Assembly (NCBI RefSeq): GCF_932274485.2
Contig: NC_065880.2
Span: 4,813,695-4,877,694, forward strand
From: Patella vulgata
Taxonomy: Eukaryota; Mollusca; Gastropoda; Patellidae
Direction: 5' to 3'
DNA: 64,000 nucleotides
Shown here: positions 32,812 to 45,530 of the stretch, piece by piece
How the letters are laid out: the number at the start of each line of letters is the position of its first letter
Position numbering within the stretch: the stretch's first letter is position 1
Notes under the pieces: model-generated
Told to the model about the DNA's origin: nothing
Seen by the model: the letters and a program-made list of their open reading frames with translations, nothing else
Database searches by the model: none
Made by a program: the position numbers and the translations under genes

Positions 32812-34756
32812 GAGTGTATCCGCGAGAAGACCATGCAAAAATCGCAAAAAGTGCTAAGATGGGGGGTCGAAAGTTTTTGATCAAACTTATGGTATGACAC
32901 CCCCTAGGGGCAAGAGGTAACATGCTGAAGTGGTTACAGTCTGATGTCGCTCTAAAGGACTGTACAGGAATTATTCATTTTATGGGTAAAATTGCGGTTT
33001 TCACATGTGTATTTATCACCTTTTTTAAGCACAGACTGCATTCTATGGTGGAATAGCAACCTTCTAATTTTGACCCTGTCTGATAAAGCGGGTGGTCAAC
33101 TTCTACCCCAGCACTAATTTGAAAAAAAAATCAATACATACTAATTTTGTGTGGACTTGTTTTCGGGTACCATATTCACATTGTCCTTATAGTGCAGAAA
33201 AAGATACAATGTAACGTTCTCTTTCATGGTCGCAAGTAGAATTTCTTTGGGTGGTTTTGAAGTGCTAAGCACATAGTATCCATAGGTGTAAAAAAAATGA
33301 CCGGAATGCAACATACTTAAAATATACAGCTTATTGAAAAGTGCTAAAAAAAAAAAGCTTTTGTGATACATTTTTTTGCGAATTTAATTAGAGAAATAAA
33401 ATTTTTGACTTTTATACGTTTTCATCATATCCATAGCCATTATTTGTACCTTGTTGTACTCTATGTAAGTGTGTATTTGTATTTATTGTATATTTGGTAT
33501 TGTCGAATTGTCCCTTTAACATATTTGTTGTATTGTCTCTTTAAGATTTCATTTTCAAACAAGTTACCGAAAATGGCTACAAAATGTTTAATTTCAGAGC
33601 ATGTTTCCACTATTCATTTTGGGACACATCCACTGATTTCTACAATACAGAAATGTGGAAGCTTAAATATTAACGGCAACGAAGCCTAATTGCGTCGAAG
33701 TGGGTGACATTGAACAGTGTAGTATGGTAGCTACAGCTCCCGGGCACCGTCAGCTGCACCTTCAGGGCCGGATTTAGAATAAGAGAGGCCCTAGGCAAAC
33801 CCCCTGAACAGGGCCCACGACATGGGCCCTGGGACAAGCAACTCGGTGAGAGGGTGGGTCGGGGGAAGTCATGCGGTTGGTGGTTCGAATCTCACTTTTA
33901 GGTGAATTTTCCATTTTCGTTGGATTATTTTATTTAAAATAATGTCTATTTGAGAGTAATGGATATGTTTGTTAAGATTGAGCACGTCGAAACTCCAATG
34001 GAAGGTCGTGGACAACTGCAGAAGTCAATTCCCGTTGACGCCAGATGAGCCATGAACGATTACAAGCCTTTGAAAGTATTTTTTTTCAAGATATTTTTAT
34101 AAAACAGATACTAATGTATTTTTGGGCTGGTAGTAAACACCATATGAATAAAAAGGAAAATAAATTGTTAGTTTTTTTTTTATCTACTACGGTTAATTAT
34201 CTCCAAAATAGGGAAATTACAGGTTAATTTCATGGGTTATTGTTTCCTTTACCTAGTTTTTGTCAAGTCGATTCCGGTCATTTTTATTTTTTGTATCAAA
34301 TGTTGGGAGGTTGCTTGTTCACGTGAGCATAAATTTTTTAAACCCACCCCATGAAAGAAGTAGCTATAGGGCGTCAAACTTTGGGTGACGAAAAATGGGG
34401 AATTTAGACAGGCTTTGATATCCAGTCCGTGTACAGATCTCGTTCGACAGAATCGTCTGAAGTTAATATTGTGGTAACAGCACTGAGTCATCGATAAACT
34501 GTGTGAGTTTGGTCTTTCTGCTACGTATAGTAAAGGTGTAAGGACTTGCCAAAGTTGGTATTTGAGAAAAGACAGATTTTGGCAATTTCACCATATGAAA
34601 AATGTTTTTTCAATTTTCTCATACAGGAATTGAAAGATTTAACTAATATTGCACATTTATGTGTTTTGGGACTATCCCAACTTATAAACCAAATTTGGTC
34701 AAAATCTGTGATTGAAGCCTTAGCACCTTCTGCATGGTTTTCTCGCGGACACGCTC
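32812..34756. mobile_element. 1.9-kb terminal-inverted-repeat element without transposase, upstream of copy C
   Basis: The left end GAGTGTATCCGCGAGAAGAC is matched in reverse at the right end (GTTTTCTCGCGGACACGCTC), with further pairing (CATGCA, GTGCTAAG). The repeat CTAA directly flanks both ends (32808-32811 and 34757-34760), a plausible 4-base target duplication. No transposase-like frame is inside. A 4-base duplication would fit Sola- or Chapaev-type elements, but this is a guess. It interrupts sequence between the promoter-like flank and exon 1 of copy C. Confidence 0.65.
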
Positions 34757-34875
34757 CTAACAAGCAACGGGGTATATTTTAGATTTTAAACTGCTCTATT
34801 ACTATACAACATGTTAGCCTTGATCTATTTCAGAATATTAAATTTAAGTCTTGTCATATTAATGTTTTCAGAAGG

Positions 34876-37660
34876 ATGATGTTGGCTAATAACAAAATCA
34901 TAAATATATTGATTTACTGTGTTTATCTCTTTCCATTTTATAAACTGTCTGGTTAGTAAAACATAGATTACTTATAACACATGTTTTTCTGTCTGGTAAG
35001 TAAACCAGTTAAAATATAATATACTCACATTGTATACTTAAAATCTACTTATCACAAATGCTATACTGTCTGGTTAGTAAAACAGCTATATTATAATCTA
35101 CGCATAATACATGCGATATTGTCTAGTTAACAAGTTAAATTATAAGCTATACTCACCACGTGTTATGTTGTCTAGATAATAAACAAGTTAAATTATAATC
35201 TAAGTATGCCACATGTTATGTTGTCTAGTTGGTAAAAGAGTTAAAATATAATATACTCATACCAAAAAGCTGTATCTATTTTTATTGTATTGCTGCTGAA
35301 GGATGCGTAATATAACCGTTAATGCTAAACAGAGAATCAAATGACTTTTAAACGATTGTGCTACATTTGAGATCCAATTAAAGCCAACCGCAATACACGT
35401 ACCCGATTCCCAGCCAATTTCCTCTAGAAACATGACTGTTTCCTCGATATTGAGGATACATTATCACCGTATATGATATAAATGGTGATACTACTAATTA
35501 TAAAGCGTCTACTGTTAACGGAACTGGGATAACAAATTCGTCTGGGCTAATCTTACATGTTTTACTTTTCAGAAACTAAAGTTAGTACAGCTTGTTATGG
35601 TTCACTAGGTTTACAGTGTACTGAACATAGACTAATCTGTACAGCATCAACAGTTATATCAATAACTAATATAACGTTTGGATATAGATAATTCTGTTCA
35701 CCTGTAGGTATATGTATTAATACAATATGTTGCAGAGAACTGACTGGAGATTGTTTTACACCTTACAACCAAACTCTTCTATCACAGCTACAACAAACAT
35801 GTAATGGGCGATCAACTTGTACTCTTAATGGAAATAATGGCTTGAATGAAAGATCCCCACATTGTGAATTTACTATTACAGCTATATTTCATTCATACAG
35901 CAAGATAGAATATCAGTGTAGTACCATAGGTAAGTGTATTACTAGCCGGTACCACTGACAGCTCTATCCCTGGGTAGCTCTAAGCCGAGAACCGAGCCAA
36001 GATACTTGCATAGTAAATAATTACGCATACATCCAATAAAACGACACATATGTCTTTCATTTCAGTATTAGGTATCACTTTCTAGAGACGAAACCTAATT
36101 TTAATAGTTAAATTGTCGAGATTTAGTATATACAAATGTAATCACTCAAGTTAAATTTAAACGAATTTATTTATACGAATTATGTCATGATCACTGCATA
36201 GCTGATTGCTTGCAAGTAATTTGCAGGAGCTGATGAGCTGTAGATGCTACTTTTGCTTTGAGGTTAATCTGACAATGGGTATACCAAAACAGGGACGTGG
36301 CCATTACATGTAACCAATATTACCATTACCATTTCTTTTTAAATACGACCATTGCATTCTCATTTTAGCCCTGCTATTCATTACCATAACATTGAAAGTA
36401 ATTGATTACAATTTTCATTGTTATGACTATATAGATATATGTAAGGTCCTATTATAGACATAGCCTTTTTGTCTAAAATCTAACTAAATGAAATCTTTGA
36501 TTCGCCATAACAAAGTTTTCTGTTTGAATTGTTACTTCTATAAAAGACCACACCAAGACAAAAGCATAATAATTATTAATCATTCATGATAAAATGTGTT
36601 TGATTCTTTACTTTTTTCTTATCACAGAATCAAGTACCAAGATTGTTTATGAAACAAAACTTCTTCAGCAACTACTTCGATCATATCTGAAATAACTTCT
36701 TTAGGAACTGAACAATCCCGAGAAACTTTATTAACGCAAAGTAATTTTTACTTGCCATCTGCATTTTCAATTTTCACAAATCTAGATAGTCTATAAATAT
36801 ACACGTATTAAAAAATAATACAACATTATACATAATGCTAATTTGTATTTCAAATTATCAGTTACAACAGAATCAACAGCCGATAATGAAACTCTGGGTG
36901 GTGCAGAAACAGCGTTTGTTGATGGAGGTAAAGAAGTAGCTATTGTTGGTGGATGTGAAGATCTAGCTATTGTTGGTGGAATATTAGGAACAGTTATAGT
37001 CATCTGTATTGCCATCATTGTTATACTAGTAGTATACTTCAACAGGTGAATATTGGTAATACTTCAACAGGCGAATATTGTTATATTAGTAATACCATTG
37101 GTACATTATTAATACGTAAATATTCGTAACTATTAAAATACTTTACTACTATAATGAGTCTCATAATTCTATCAATAAACTTTTAGCACATCAATACCTG
37201 TAATACATTCATTGTGGTGGAAGGGGTGAATATACATACTTGCCATTCTATTGGGGTGGGGGTTACAGTCTTATAGTTAACGTTGTTTGTTTTTACTCCA
37301 ACATGCTTCAATTAAAGTTGTCCTCTTTAATTAGTCGGTTAACCAATACAAACTTTTTTTTTCAAACATCATTACCCTACCACGTGTATCTTGTAATAGA
37401 ATTCAAAATACATGTATAATTACAGGAGGTTATCGAAGGTGAATTCAGCGTCGCACCAAAATGATCGCCAATATGACTCAGCACCAACCAGATCTAGAGA
37501 TGAATCCCCGACTGTGTACAATTCATTAAATACAGGACAACATTCAACTATAGACGGTGGAAATTCACAAATCAACCAGAACAACCAGCATTACGAACAC
37601 CCGTATGATGCGGCACCAAGGGAACAACAGATCAACCAACTGTTGTTTATGATTCTTTAA
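34876..37660 (+). pseudogene. receptor copy C, pseudogene
   Basis: All four exons are present with consensus borders: 34876-34951, 35573-35929, 36862-37045 and 37426-37660. Exon 2 has an in-frame TAA at 35689-35691 where sisters have an Arg codon after FGYR, truncating the lectin domain before most cysteines. In exon 4 one base is missing in the AAPRG stretch compared with copy E, so the frame ends at 37658-37660. The YDSL and YYNM sequence just downstream (37645-37705) is out of frame. The rest is well preserved, so inactivation is recent. The stalk exon is the longest of the family, with three IVGG-type units. Confidence 0.85.
34952..35270 (+). repeat. copy C intron 1: donor-context tandem repeats
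   Basis: After the exon 1 donor (CTGTCTG/GTTAGT), units resembling TATACTGTCTGGTTAGTAAAAC recur at about 34990, 35070, 35120, 35170 and 35220, separated by AGTTAAAATATAAT-type spacers. Several keep a CTG/GTAAGT or GTTAGT donor. Confidence 0.65.
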
Positions 37661-38950
37661 ATACACGAGAACAAACTGGTTATTATAATATGGGTAACAT
37701 CAACACAGTTAGCAGTTAAATACAATTATTCAGTGGGGGTTGGTGTGGTAGTGTATTCCCAATTATGTTTATAATGATGATTCTATAACTACTGAACACA
37801 GGCAATGGATGAACACAAATACGATATTGCAGCTTCAATATACATAATTATAGCTTCAATAAAGATGTTGAATAATGACGCTATGGTTAGGCTGTCGTCG
37901 ATTACTGGTTAACACCAACCCCTCCGCCCATATGAATACAATATCGTAATAATGTCTTGCACCAATGACCACACGAACACCCCGTGCAACATTCTCGGCC
38001 AACACCGACAGCAAACCCCGCCCTCCGGGTTGGATTAGTGCTTTACTCACCGAGCTACCGTGGCCCTCCAGCTACAAACATATAGTTTCTTTGTTGAAGA
38101 TATACGATGTTTTATTATACCGTTTGTGTATGACAGGAGTAGATTAATTTCATACTAACTTTGTGTTTATTTTTTTCAAGGAAAACTAATATGGAATAAA
38201 TAAAAAATATTTTGATATCGATACCCGTTATCTGTGTAAATAATATTTATACTAATACAATGTTTTGAGATTAATAATACAGTGTTTATTTATTTACATG
38301 GTTCTAAATTCATTAAAATCATTTTACGCTAATTCAGTTGTGATCATTTGGATATGCTTGTAAAAGGGAACGTAATAATTTATGCGTACTACAAGTACTA
38401 CCACCTTCCACTGTTGATGTACAGTGGTCAGTCAGGGGTCCCATGCACGCTTAATGTAAGCCTGATTGTTAATCTGTAACTATTGTATTATATAATATTA
38501 CTATTAGATTATATAATATTAATCATCAAATGTATTGCTCGGTTATGTGTATTACTAATAAATTTATTAGAACCTAAATACAATTTTTTAAAAATTCAGT
38601 GTCGCTTTGCCAACCAATCTCAGAACATTAACAGTCCAATCCAATGTATATGGGCAACTGGACACCAATAAATTCATATTACCAAAGGTAATCGTTCTAT
38701 TTGGTTTTTGATACCCGTGCCTTCTATATTGATTGAAATTATTAATTAGGCATGTGTTCACATGACAAGCCAATTATCAACACTATAGAACATCGGTTGG
38801 TCGTGATATTGAATAGATAAACACTCGATGTATTTAATAGTTTAATGTTAAAATGGATAATCGGGACATGTGTGTATTATCGAGACACTCTTGTCCAAAC
38901 TTCAAAAACCTTGGCTGCATTGTCACGCGATCGGTATACATTGGCCCAAT
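37661..38950. other. 3' flank of copy C with a tRNA-headed repeat
   Basis: A minus-strand SINE-like unit at 37876-38070 ends with the tRNA-like head TTACTCACCGAGCTACCGTG when read on +. Related units lie 3' of copy D (43366-43577) and E (55115-55305). The rest is AT-rich without exons. Confidence 0.45.
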
Positions 38951-38953
38951 TAA

Positions 38954-39299
38954 AGGACAATATTGGTGCCAGTCATTATCACATATGTGATAGAGCTGGT
39001 TAAACACATTCCAAATATAATTTTAACACAGACACCATTGCTACGATAGCTGAGTAATGCAGCTATTGGACGGAATTATTAGTGAGCAGAAATTCGGCCG
39101 TGTATCTGTTATCACTCGTCACATCAGTCAGTTATATAGAGGTATGACTCGTGTTTTCCTTTGGCGTTCGTCACTTCCGATTCAGGAAACCTGTATTGCT
39201 CAGATATCGTAGCAATGATCTCTGTGTTAAAATTATATTTGGAACGTGTTTACTTAGTTTTATCACATATGTGATAATGACTGACACCAATATTGTCCT
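38954..39299. mobile_element. 346-bp foldback element with TTAA target duplication
   Basis: Long imperfect inverted repeats (outer AGGACAATATTGGTGCCAGT against ACTGACACCAATATTGTCCT) fold over about 100 bases per arm and include a self-complementary TATCACATATGTGATA. TTAA flanks both ends (38950-38953 and 39300-39303), the piggyBac-type target. The paralogous site at 57686-57689 has a single TTAA and no element, confirming the boundaries. Non-autonomous. Confidence 0.9.
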
Positions 39300-40096
39300 T
39301 TAAAAGAAATATGTAACCATATTCTATATATTTGGAAAGTGGATGACGTAGAAAAGTAATAGATGTGCATAATTGATATGGGTATAATGTGGGTTGTTAG
39401 CTTCAAGAAATATAGTGATTTTAGATGTTATAATCATAATAATAAAATGTAGATTTAGACAGGTATTAAACCACTCAATATAATTCATATACAGGTACAT
39501 GACTATAAACACATGTGGTCTATATACACCACTTACACGAATTTATACAATGTATCCAGGTATGACATGCGAACTATTGTAAGATTACACTACAATACAA
39601 TAGAACCCGAGAGTTATATACTATAGGCCTAACAGTTAATATACTTCCTGTAATATTCAGATACATGAATATAAGACAGGTGGGCCATATAGAAGTTACC
39701 CATTTATTAGACTGACATGCGTAACCTCACAGTAGAAAGGCTGGTGTAGTGTACACGTATTTTACGACAACTTCTGTGTGATTTTGAATAATTTTAATTC
39801 TTCATGGTGGTAACATCAGGTGACGTGTATAGACCAAGTAACAGTTAACCAAATACTGTATTATATGTAATAATAATACACTAGGTATGTATAATATAGA
39901 TATAGTCGCGGTAGATCAAATAAAGCCTTAAATGTAATGATAATATCGCCATGCATAATATCATCATATTTAAATACAATAGTAGAATAGAAAACATCAA
40001 TTTATGCTTGACTTTTATTTGGATTTAAGTAATTTAAAACACACCTTGTTATATTACATCTAGAATTCCTGCTGTTTAAATATTTTCAGAAGGGTG
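39300..40096. promoter_or_regulatory. 5' flank of receptor copy D
   Basis: Shares GTTAATATACTTCCTG, AATATAAGACAGGTGG and CTTCATGGTGGTAACATCAG with the flanks of C and F, suggesting a shared promoter or 5' UTR. The start site is not assignable. Exon 1 is preceded by TTTTCAG. Confidence 0.4.
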
Positions 40097-43000
40097 ATGT
40101 TAGCTAATAAAATAATGATAAAGACATTGGTTTGTTGTGTTTGTTTCTTTCCATATTTTGTACTAACTGGTAAGTAAAACATTACTCATATAATTTTATA
40201 TTGTCTGGTAAGTAAAACATTACTCATTGCATGTTATACTCTCTGGTAAGTAAAACTTTACTCATAGCATGTTATACTGTCTGGTAAGTAAAACTTTACT
40301 TATAACATTTTATACTGTCTGGTAAGTAAAACATTACTCAATGCAGGTTATATTGTCTGGTAAGTAAAACATTACTCATGGCATGTTATACTGGGTTTCC
40401 ATTAAAAACAACCAAATGACACGTACCCCATTCTCAACCAATTTCCTTCTAGACACACGATAGTATATTATCGCCATATATGTTACAATTTTGAAGATAT
40501 CATATTTTACCTTCAGAAACTAAAATTAGTACAGTGTGTTATGGTATACCAGGTATAGGAGGTTGTATTGACCATAAACTCATCTGTACAGAACCATCTA
40601 TTATATCAATAACTAATATAACGTTTGGATATAGGCAAGGGTGTAGAGTTAGTGGTGTAGCTAGCTGTATTGATACAGAGTGTTGTAGAGAAGAGACTGG
40701 AGATTGTTTTACACCTTACAACCAAACTCTTCTATCAGTATTACAACAAACCTGTGATGGGAGGTCTAGTTGTATTCTTAATAGAAATAATGGCTTGGAT
40801 AAAGTATCTTCATATTGTTTTAATGGTATTCCTATATATCATTCGTACAGCAAGATAGAATATCAGTGTAATACCATAGGTAAGTGTATTAGCAAGTGTC
40901 ACGACAGACAGCTCTACCCCATAAGTAAGTTTATTAGTTGCCGCAGCTCTACCCTTTGGTACGTGTTTACTTGTGCCCAAGTGCTGTATTCTGGGGGTTG
41001 TAGCTTATTCCAACACTAACGACGAAAACTCAGATAAATAGTTAAAATTGTACTTTTAATAAACGAGTGCCCAAAACTGGCTAACGGTCACAATAACGAG
41101 ATAGGTATCGCTAGGGCGAGCCGGTCACCAGACTAAAGTTACAGTAGAATATAGAACATATATACAAGCTTACGATTAAAATAATTATATAATAATATTT
41201 GATCAGAAATGTTAAATTGTACATTGGAAACAGATGTTTAAATACAGAAGACGATATGGACATAGCAAGAACGCGTGTTTACTATAATTACGTAATATAT
41301 ATCGTTACATTAAGTATAAACCCAAACAGTTAAAAGACCAGAAACATTAAAGAGATATCAATTCGGACATTGGTCAAGCTATTTTGACTAGAATTAAATA
41401 GTAATAAAATATATAGTATATAATTGCATTTCGTCAATGGCTATACAACAAAACTAGACTTAATCCTTGCATTAGGTATCGCTTTCAAGTGACAAAACTC
41501 AGATATATTTTAGAGATTGAACCTTTGCAAATATATTTAGTCAAGTTAAATGTGGGCGAAATTATTTAGCCGTATTATGTTTGTAAATGACTGTTGCCTG
41601 TTCCACTGTTCAGATGGTTTCGGTTTTGTGTTTTTACATGTACATCCGCTTTGACGTCGGTTCCAAACAAGTTCTTCTTTTATGCATAACATAGCTAACA
41701 TACTCACATTACCGTGTTACACAAATAATCATAACTGTAGCTGAAACTTGACTTTATAAAACGTCTAAGTAGGAACATACAGGTGATGGTAGCACAACAG
41801 CAAGCGAACAAGTGCGGAATCACGGAGTAACTAAAATCTTGAATGAAAATATTAAAGCTGTAGTTTTACTCGACACTGTGTCACATAAGTATACTACATC
41901 CTGTGATTCTCTTTAGCCGGTCTCAAATAATTCGTCACATATATGGCGGCGCAACATATCCCGGTTGGTACTAACTTGCCATAAAACCACAGTTCATTTC
42001 ATATCAGTATACCAAAACTTAATCGCGCAGAAAAACACCTTAGCGCTTAGTTATTATTATTCGTGTATAATATATTGTGTTACTCTTTCTGTCTTTATTT
42101 TCGCATGTCCTTTTACACAAAGCTAAATAATCTATTAATCCATAAATATGTGTATTAATAAACATTATGAATATGCTACTTTGAAATTCAATCAGGTACA
42201 GAATCAACAATCAATACTGTATATTTGTCTGGTACAGAAGCAACGACTGTTGGTGGATGTGAAGAAGTAGCTATTGTTAGTGGAGTGTTAGGAACAGTTA
42301 TAGTTATTTGTATTATCATCATTGTTATACTAGTAATATACATCAACAAGTGAATATTGTTATATTAGTAATATACTTTAACAGGTAAATATTGTTATAG
42401 TAGTTATACTAGGACATACGAAGGGTATATTCTTATCACCCCCTACACCCCAGGGGGTATACTAAGTAGATAAATATTAAAAACGTAAATTGTGTTATAT
42501 TATTAAATACGTAATTTGTGTTATATTATTAATACTAAATATCTCAACATTGATTTATTAGTAATATACTTTACCGTATCAGCATACTGCTATGCTGATT
42601 TGCCAGCATTATACCAACCCACTCCTGACATGATAACATAGTATTGATACTATTAATGTGGGAGGGATAGGTGTACATGTAGAGGATACGATCCTAGACT
42701 TATCGTGGCTTGTGTTTTTTCCAAGTTGCACCCCCACCAAGTTGCACCCCTAAACTTTATTTTCTTACGATCATTACCCCACCATGTGCACCATGTGTAA
42801 ATTTCTTTAGAATTCATCCATTACTAAGTTATTCAAAATGCATGTATAATTACAGGAGGTTGTCTAAACAGAATTCTGAGCCAAACCAAAATAATCACCA
42901 ATATGACGCAGCACCAAGCAGATCTAGAGATGAATCACCGGCTGTGTATAATTCTTTAAATATAGGACAACAGAATGGTGGTCAACAACATAATACAGCC

Positions 43001-43261
43001 AATGAACAAACACACAGTTCGTACAACAGTCAACATTCAACTATAGACAATGAAGATCCACAAATCAACCAAAACAACCAGGAAAACGAACATGAATATG
43101 AATCAACACTACGTGCAGTAACAGACCAACCAACTGTTATTTATGATCCTTTAAATACACGAGAACAAACTGGTTATTATAATATGGGTAATATCAACAC
43201 AGCACGTGAATACAATCGTTCATTGGGGGTTGGTGGGGTGGTAGTATATTCCCTGTCATAG
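40097..43261 (+). CDS. receptor copy D: SUEL-like lectin domain, TM helix, tail with extended C-terminus
   Basis: Exons 40097-40169, 40517-40879, 42196-42349 and 42856-43261 join to 331 residues in phases 1, 1 and 2. Signal peptide MLANKIMIKTLVCCVCFFP... The lectin domain (~121 residues) has LICTEPSIISITNITFGYRQ, CCREETGDCFTPYNQ, LQQTCDGRSSC and YSKIEYQC, and a conserved N-glycosylation sequon NIT. Stalk TVGGCEEVAIVSG, then helix VLGTVIVICIIIIVILVIYI. The tail carries AVYNSL, the ITIM-type VIYDPL, and GYYNMGN. Net loss of four bases near the ancestral stop shifts the end, adding REYNRSLGVGGVVVYSLS. Introns are short and nearly free of mobile insertions, so this is the cleanest model of the family. 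Predicted single-pass surface receptor. Confidence 0.85.
40170..40395 (+). repeat. copy D intron 1: 38-bp repeats each carrying a splice donor
   Basis: The junction T[AG]CTG/GTAAGTAAAAC recurs with an exact 38-base period; the base before each GT is at 40169 (real exon end), 40207, 40245, 40283, 40321 and 40359. Each unit keeps a consensus GTAAGT and the preceding TAT(A)CTGTCTG of exon 1. Because 38 is not a multiple of three, a donor switch would usually change the frame. Confidence 0.92.
40880..42195. other. intron 2 of copy D
   Basis: Conserved with intron 2 of copy F (GGTATCGCTTTCAAGTGACA; CTTGACTT[TA]ATAAA). No exon or recognised mobile element; the linker exon candidate of copies A and C is absent. 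Confidence 0.5.
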
Positions 43262-44837
43262 ATAAACACAAATACGATATTACAGCTTAGATATACAGCA
43301 CAATAGCTTTAATATACAGAATAATAGCTTCAATAGACAGAAAAATGGCTTCAATACAGCAATTGAGGGTTTTGTGGTTGGTACGTGTACACATGAACTC
43401 GTATTTCGTCGTATCCAAACGACTAGACGCTGTTCTTGTCAGCCCCCCCCCCACCCCTGCACCAGACAAGGCCAAACCACACTGGAAAGTCCCAAGGAAC
43501 CTACTCAGCCAACAACGGGTAACGAACCTGAAATCTCATTAACTAGTGCTTTTATCACTGAGACACCGTAGCTCTCGGCTATATATAATAATATACTAGT
43601 TCAATATAATAGCATGTTTTATGTTTGGTATATCTTTCTAAATGGCTGACTAATGGACCCGAAGAACCCGTATCTATTATGTATCCAAAATACTACAGTG
43701 GTCAATAAAATTATTTTACGTTATTTCAGTTGTTGTAAATATTTGCTTGTAAACGATAACGTTATTAAATAACTGACAACAATCAGTCATTATTTATGGC
43801 CATGCGTACTGCAAGTACTACCATTTATGATATAAAATGACCCTTGACGGAAGTAGATTTTATACCATTTATGTGATTATGTGAGTGTGACGGACAATTG
43901 CCAGAATAATATGTTCTCTTTTCACCGTTGATACAAAGGACCCACAGACATTTTCAGCTAGGGGCCTCATCAAATATATTGCTCGATAATGATCACAAAG
44001 GATACTATCATAAGAATCCAAAAAAAATATCTTAAAAGCGAAATATTACTATAGCTAGTAAAATCATGACAATGATGCTGTTGAAATCATATGTATTTAT
44101 CGAAGCTTCAGCGTGGTTAGATATTGATTTCTGGTTACATTGTCATTAAAATTTACCATTTGTTGTGCTGAAGTATATGTGTTCGTATTTTATTCCCAAC
44201 CCAGAACTCTGCCTTAACTATAGCTGTCATTTCATTGCACTCACCGGAAGACAGCGTCGCTTTACCTTTCCATCACACAGCACTGTCAGTCTAACGAATA
44301 TGGACACTCGGCACCAATATATTTCTGGGTGTCAATAGCTGTTGATTTTGGAGTGTAGAATCGAAGAAAACGGTTTGTATGCACATTTGCTGACTTTAAG
44401 GCCGAAGGATAAGATGCTGGTTACGTTGAAATGTAGGGCGGACAGTTGCAATCTTAATAGTATGCAACTTCAAATGTGTGTCCATATTGAATGATATTGC
44501 TTGTCAGCTAAACGTTCAAACAAATTGCTCCATCTCTGACAGAAAGCGTTCAACTGACTATTCGAAGATTTGTACCAATAATAATCTTTATCCTGTACTC
44601 TATTGAATGATTAGTCAGTGGGTCATTCCACGTCAATTCGACCAGCGGGTGAACCAAACATCAACGATTTCGCTCATGTATAGTATTTCTTCAGTTTGGG
44701 ACTTGTGTTTTTGAACTTAGCGATTTCACTTCCATTGAAATCTGTTCACAATTTCTTTCAACCCCTGTCATGTGATCTACATATTATATACTATACCACT
44801 TACACGAGTCGGGGTTATTAACTTCTGAAAAAAACAG
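43262..44837. other. 3' flank of copy D
   Basis: 43280-43365 is a short tandem repeat of ATAATAGCTTCAATATACAG-type units, also seen 3' of E (53458-53605) and F (61553-61650). A SINE-like unit follows (43366-43577). The block 44170-44580 recurs 3' of F (about 62990-63480), marking the repeated intergenic unit of the tandem array. Confidence 0.55.
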
Positions 44838-45173
44838 CCTGGAGGTCGGGTGTTCGATCCCTGCATTGGCCGAGAAAGTTCATCCAGATTTTCCGGCGTG
44901 GTTTCCCCTTGTCAGTGATGCAGGACGGAGGGCCTGACAAGGACAGCTGTCTAGTCATTCGGATGAGACGAAAAACCGAGGTCCCGTGTACACATTGGCA
45001 TGCACGTAAAAGATCCCTTGACAGTTGGAATTCGATATAAGAGTAGGCCGTAGTGCCGCTGTCCGGGCAAAATTTCCCTCGTAGCACACTGTATGGCGTA
45101 TGCCCGTCTTCATTAGCCCAGTTCGGAGCAAAACAGTAGGACGTTAAACCCCATTTCATTTCATTTCATTTCT
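44838..45173 (+). repeat. SINE family 1, nearly full length
   Basis: Starts in the tRNA-like head at CCTGGAGGTCGGGTGTTCGA and runs through the family body to ATTTCATTTCATTTC. Very close in sequence to the minus copy at 45531-45912. Confidence 0.8.
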
Positions 45174-45530
45174 GAAAAAAACAAGTTTAGAAATACACAA
45201 GCTATTATAATATTACACTATTATAATATTACATAATTCACTGAACACACGACACATGTGATGTATATATACCTCCCGAATATAACAAACGTATAGCCTA
45301 TTTAGTATAAACTGTATAGAAGGACATAGGTAATCTGATAGTAAAGTGGTGTTATATACAGGTATGTTACGACAACTTCTATGTAACTTTAAATAGTTTT
45401 AATTCTTCACGGTGACACATATATTACACAGGTATAGTATTATATAATTTTATCATGTTAATGTAAACATGCATTATATATATCATCATATATTTAGATT
45501 CAATCGCTAAGAACAGACACAGTACGTTGG

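Noticed and set aside
33363-33689. Open frame of about 100 residues inside the terminal-repeat element
   Set aside because: AT-rich, hydrophobic low-complexity translation with no recognisable domain or supporting context.
44818-45159. Open frames with CRDRTPDL and similar text on either strand at SINE sites
   Set aside because: The same peptide recurs wherever a family-1 SINE lies (also 45626-45922 and 18629-18814); it is translated repeat, not a gene.
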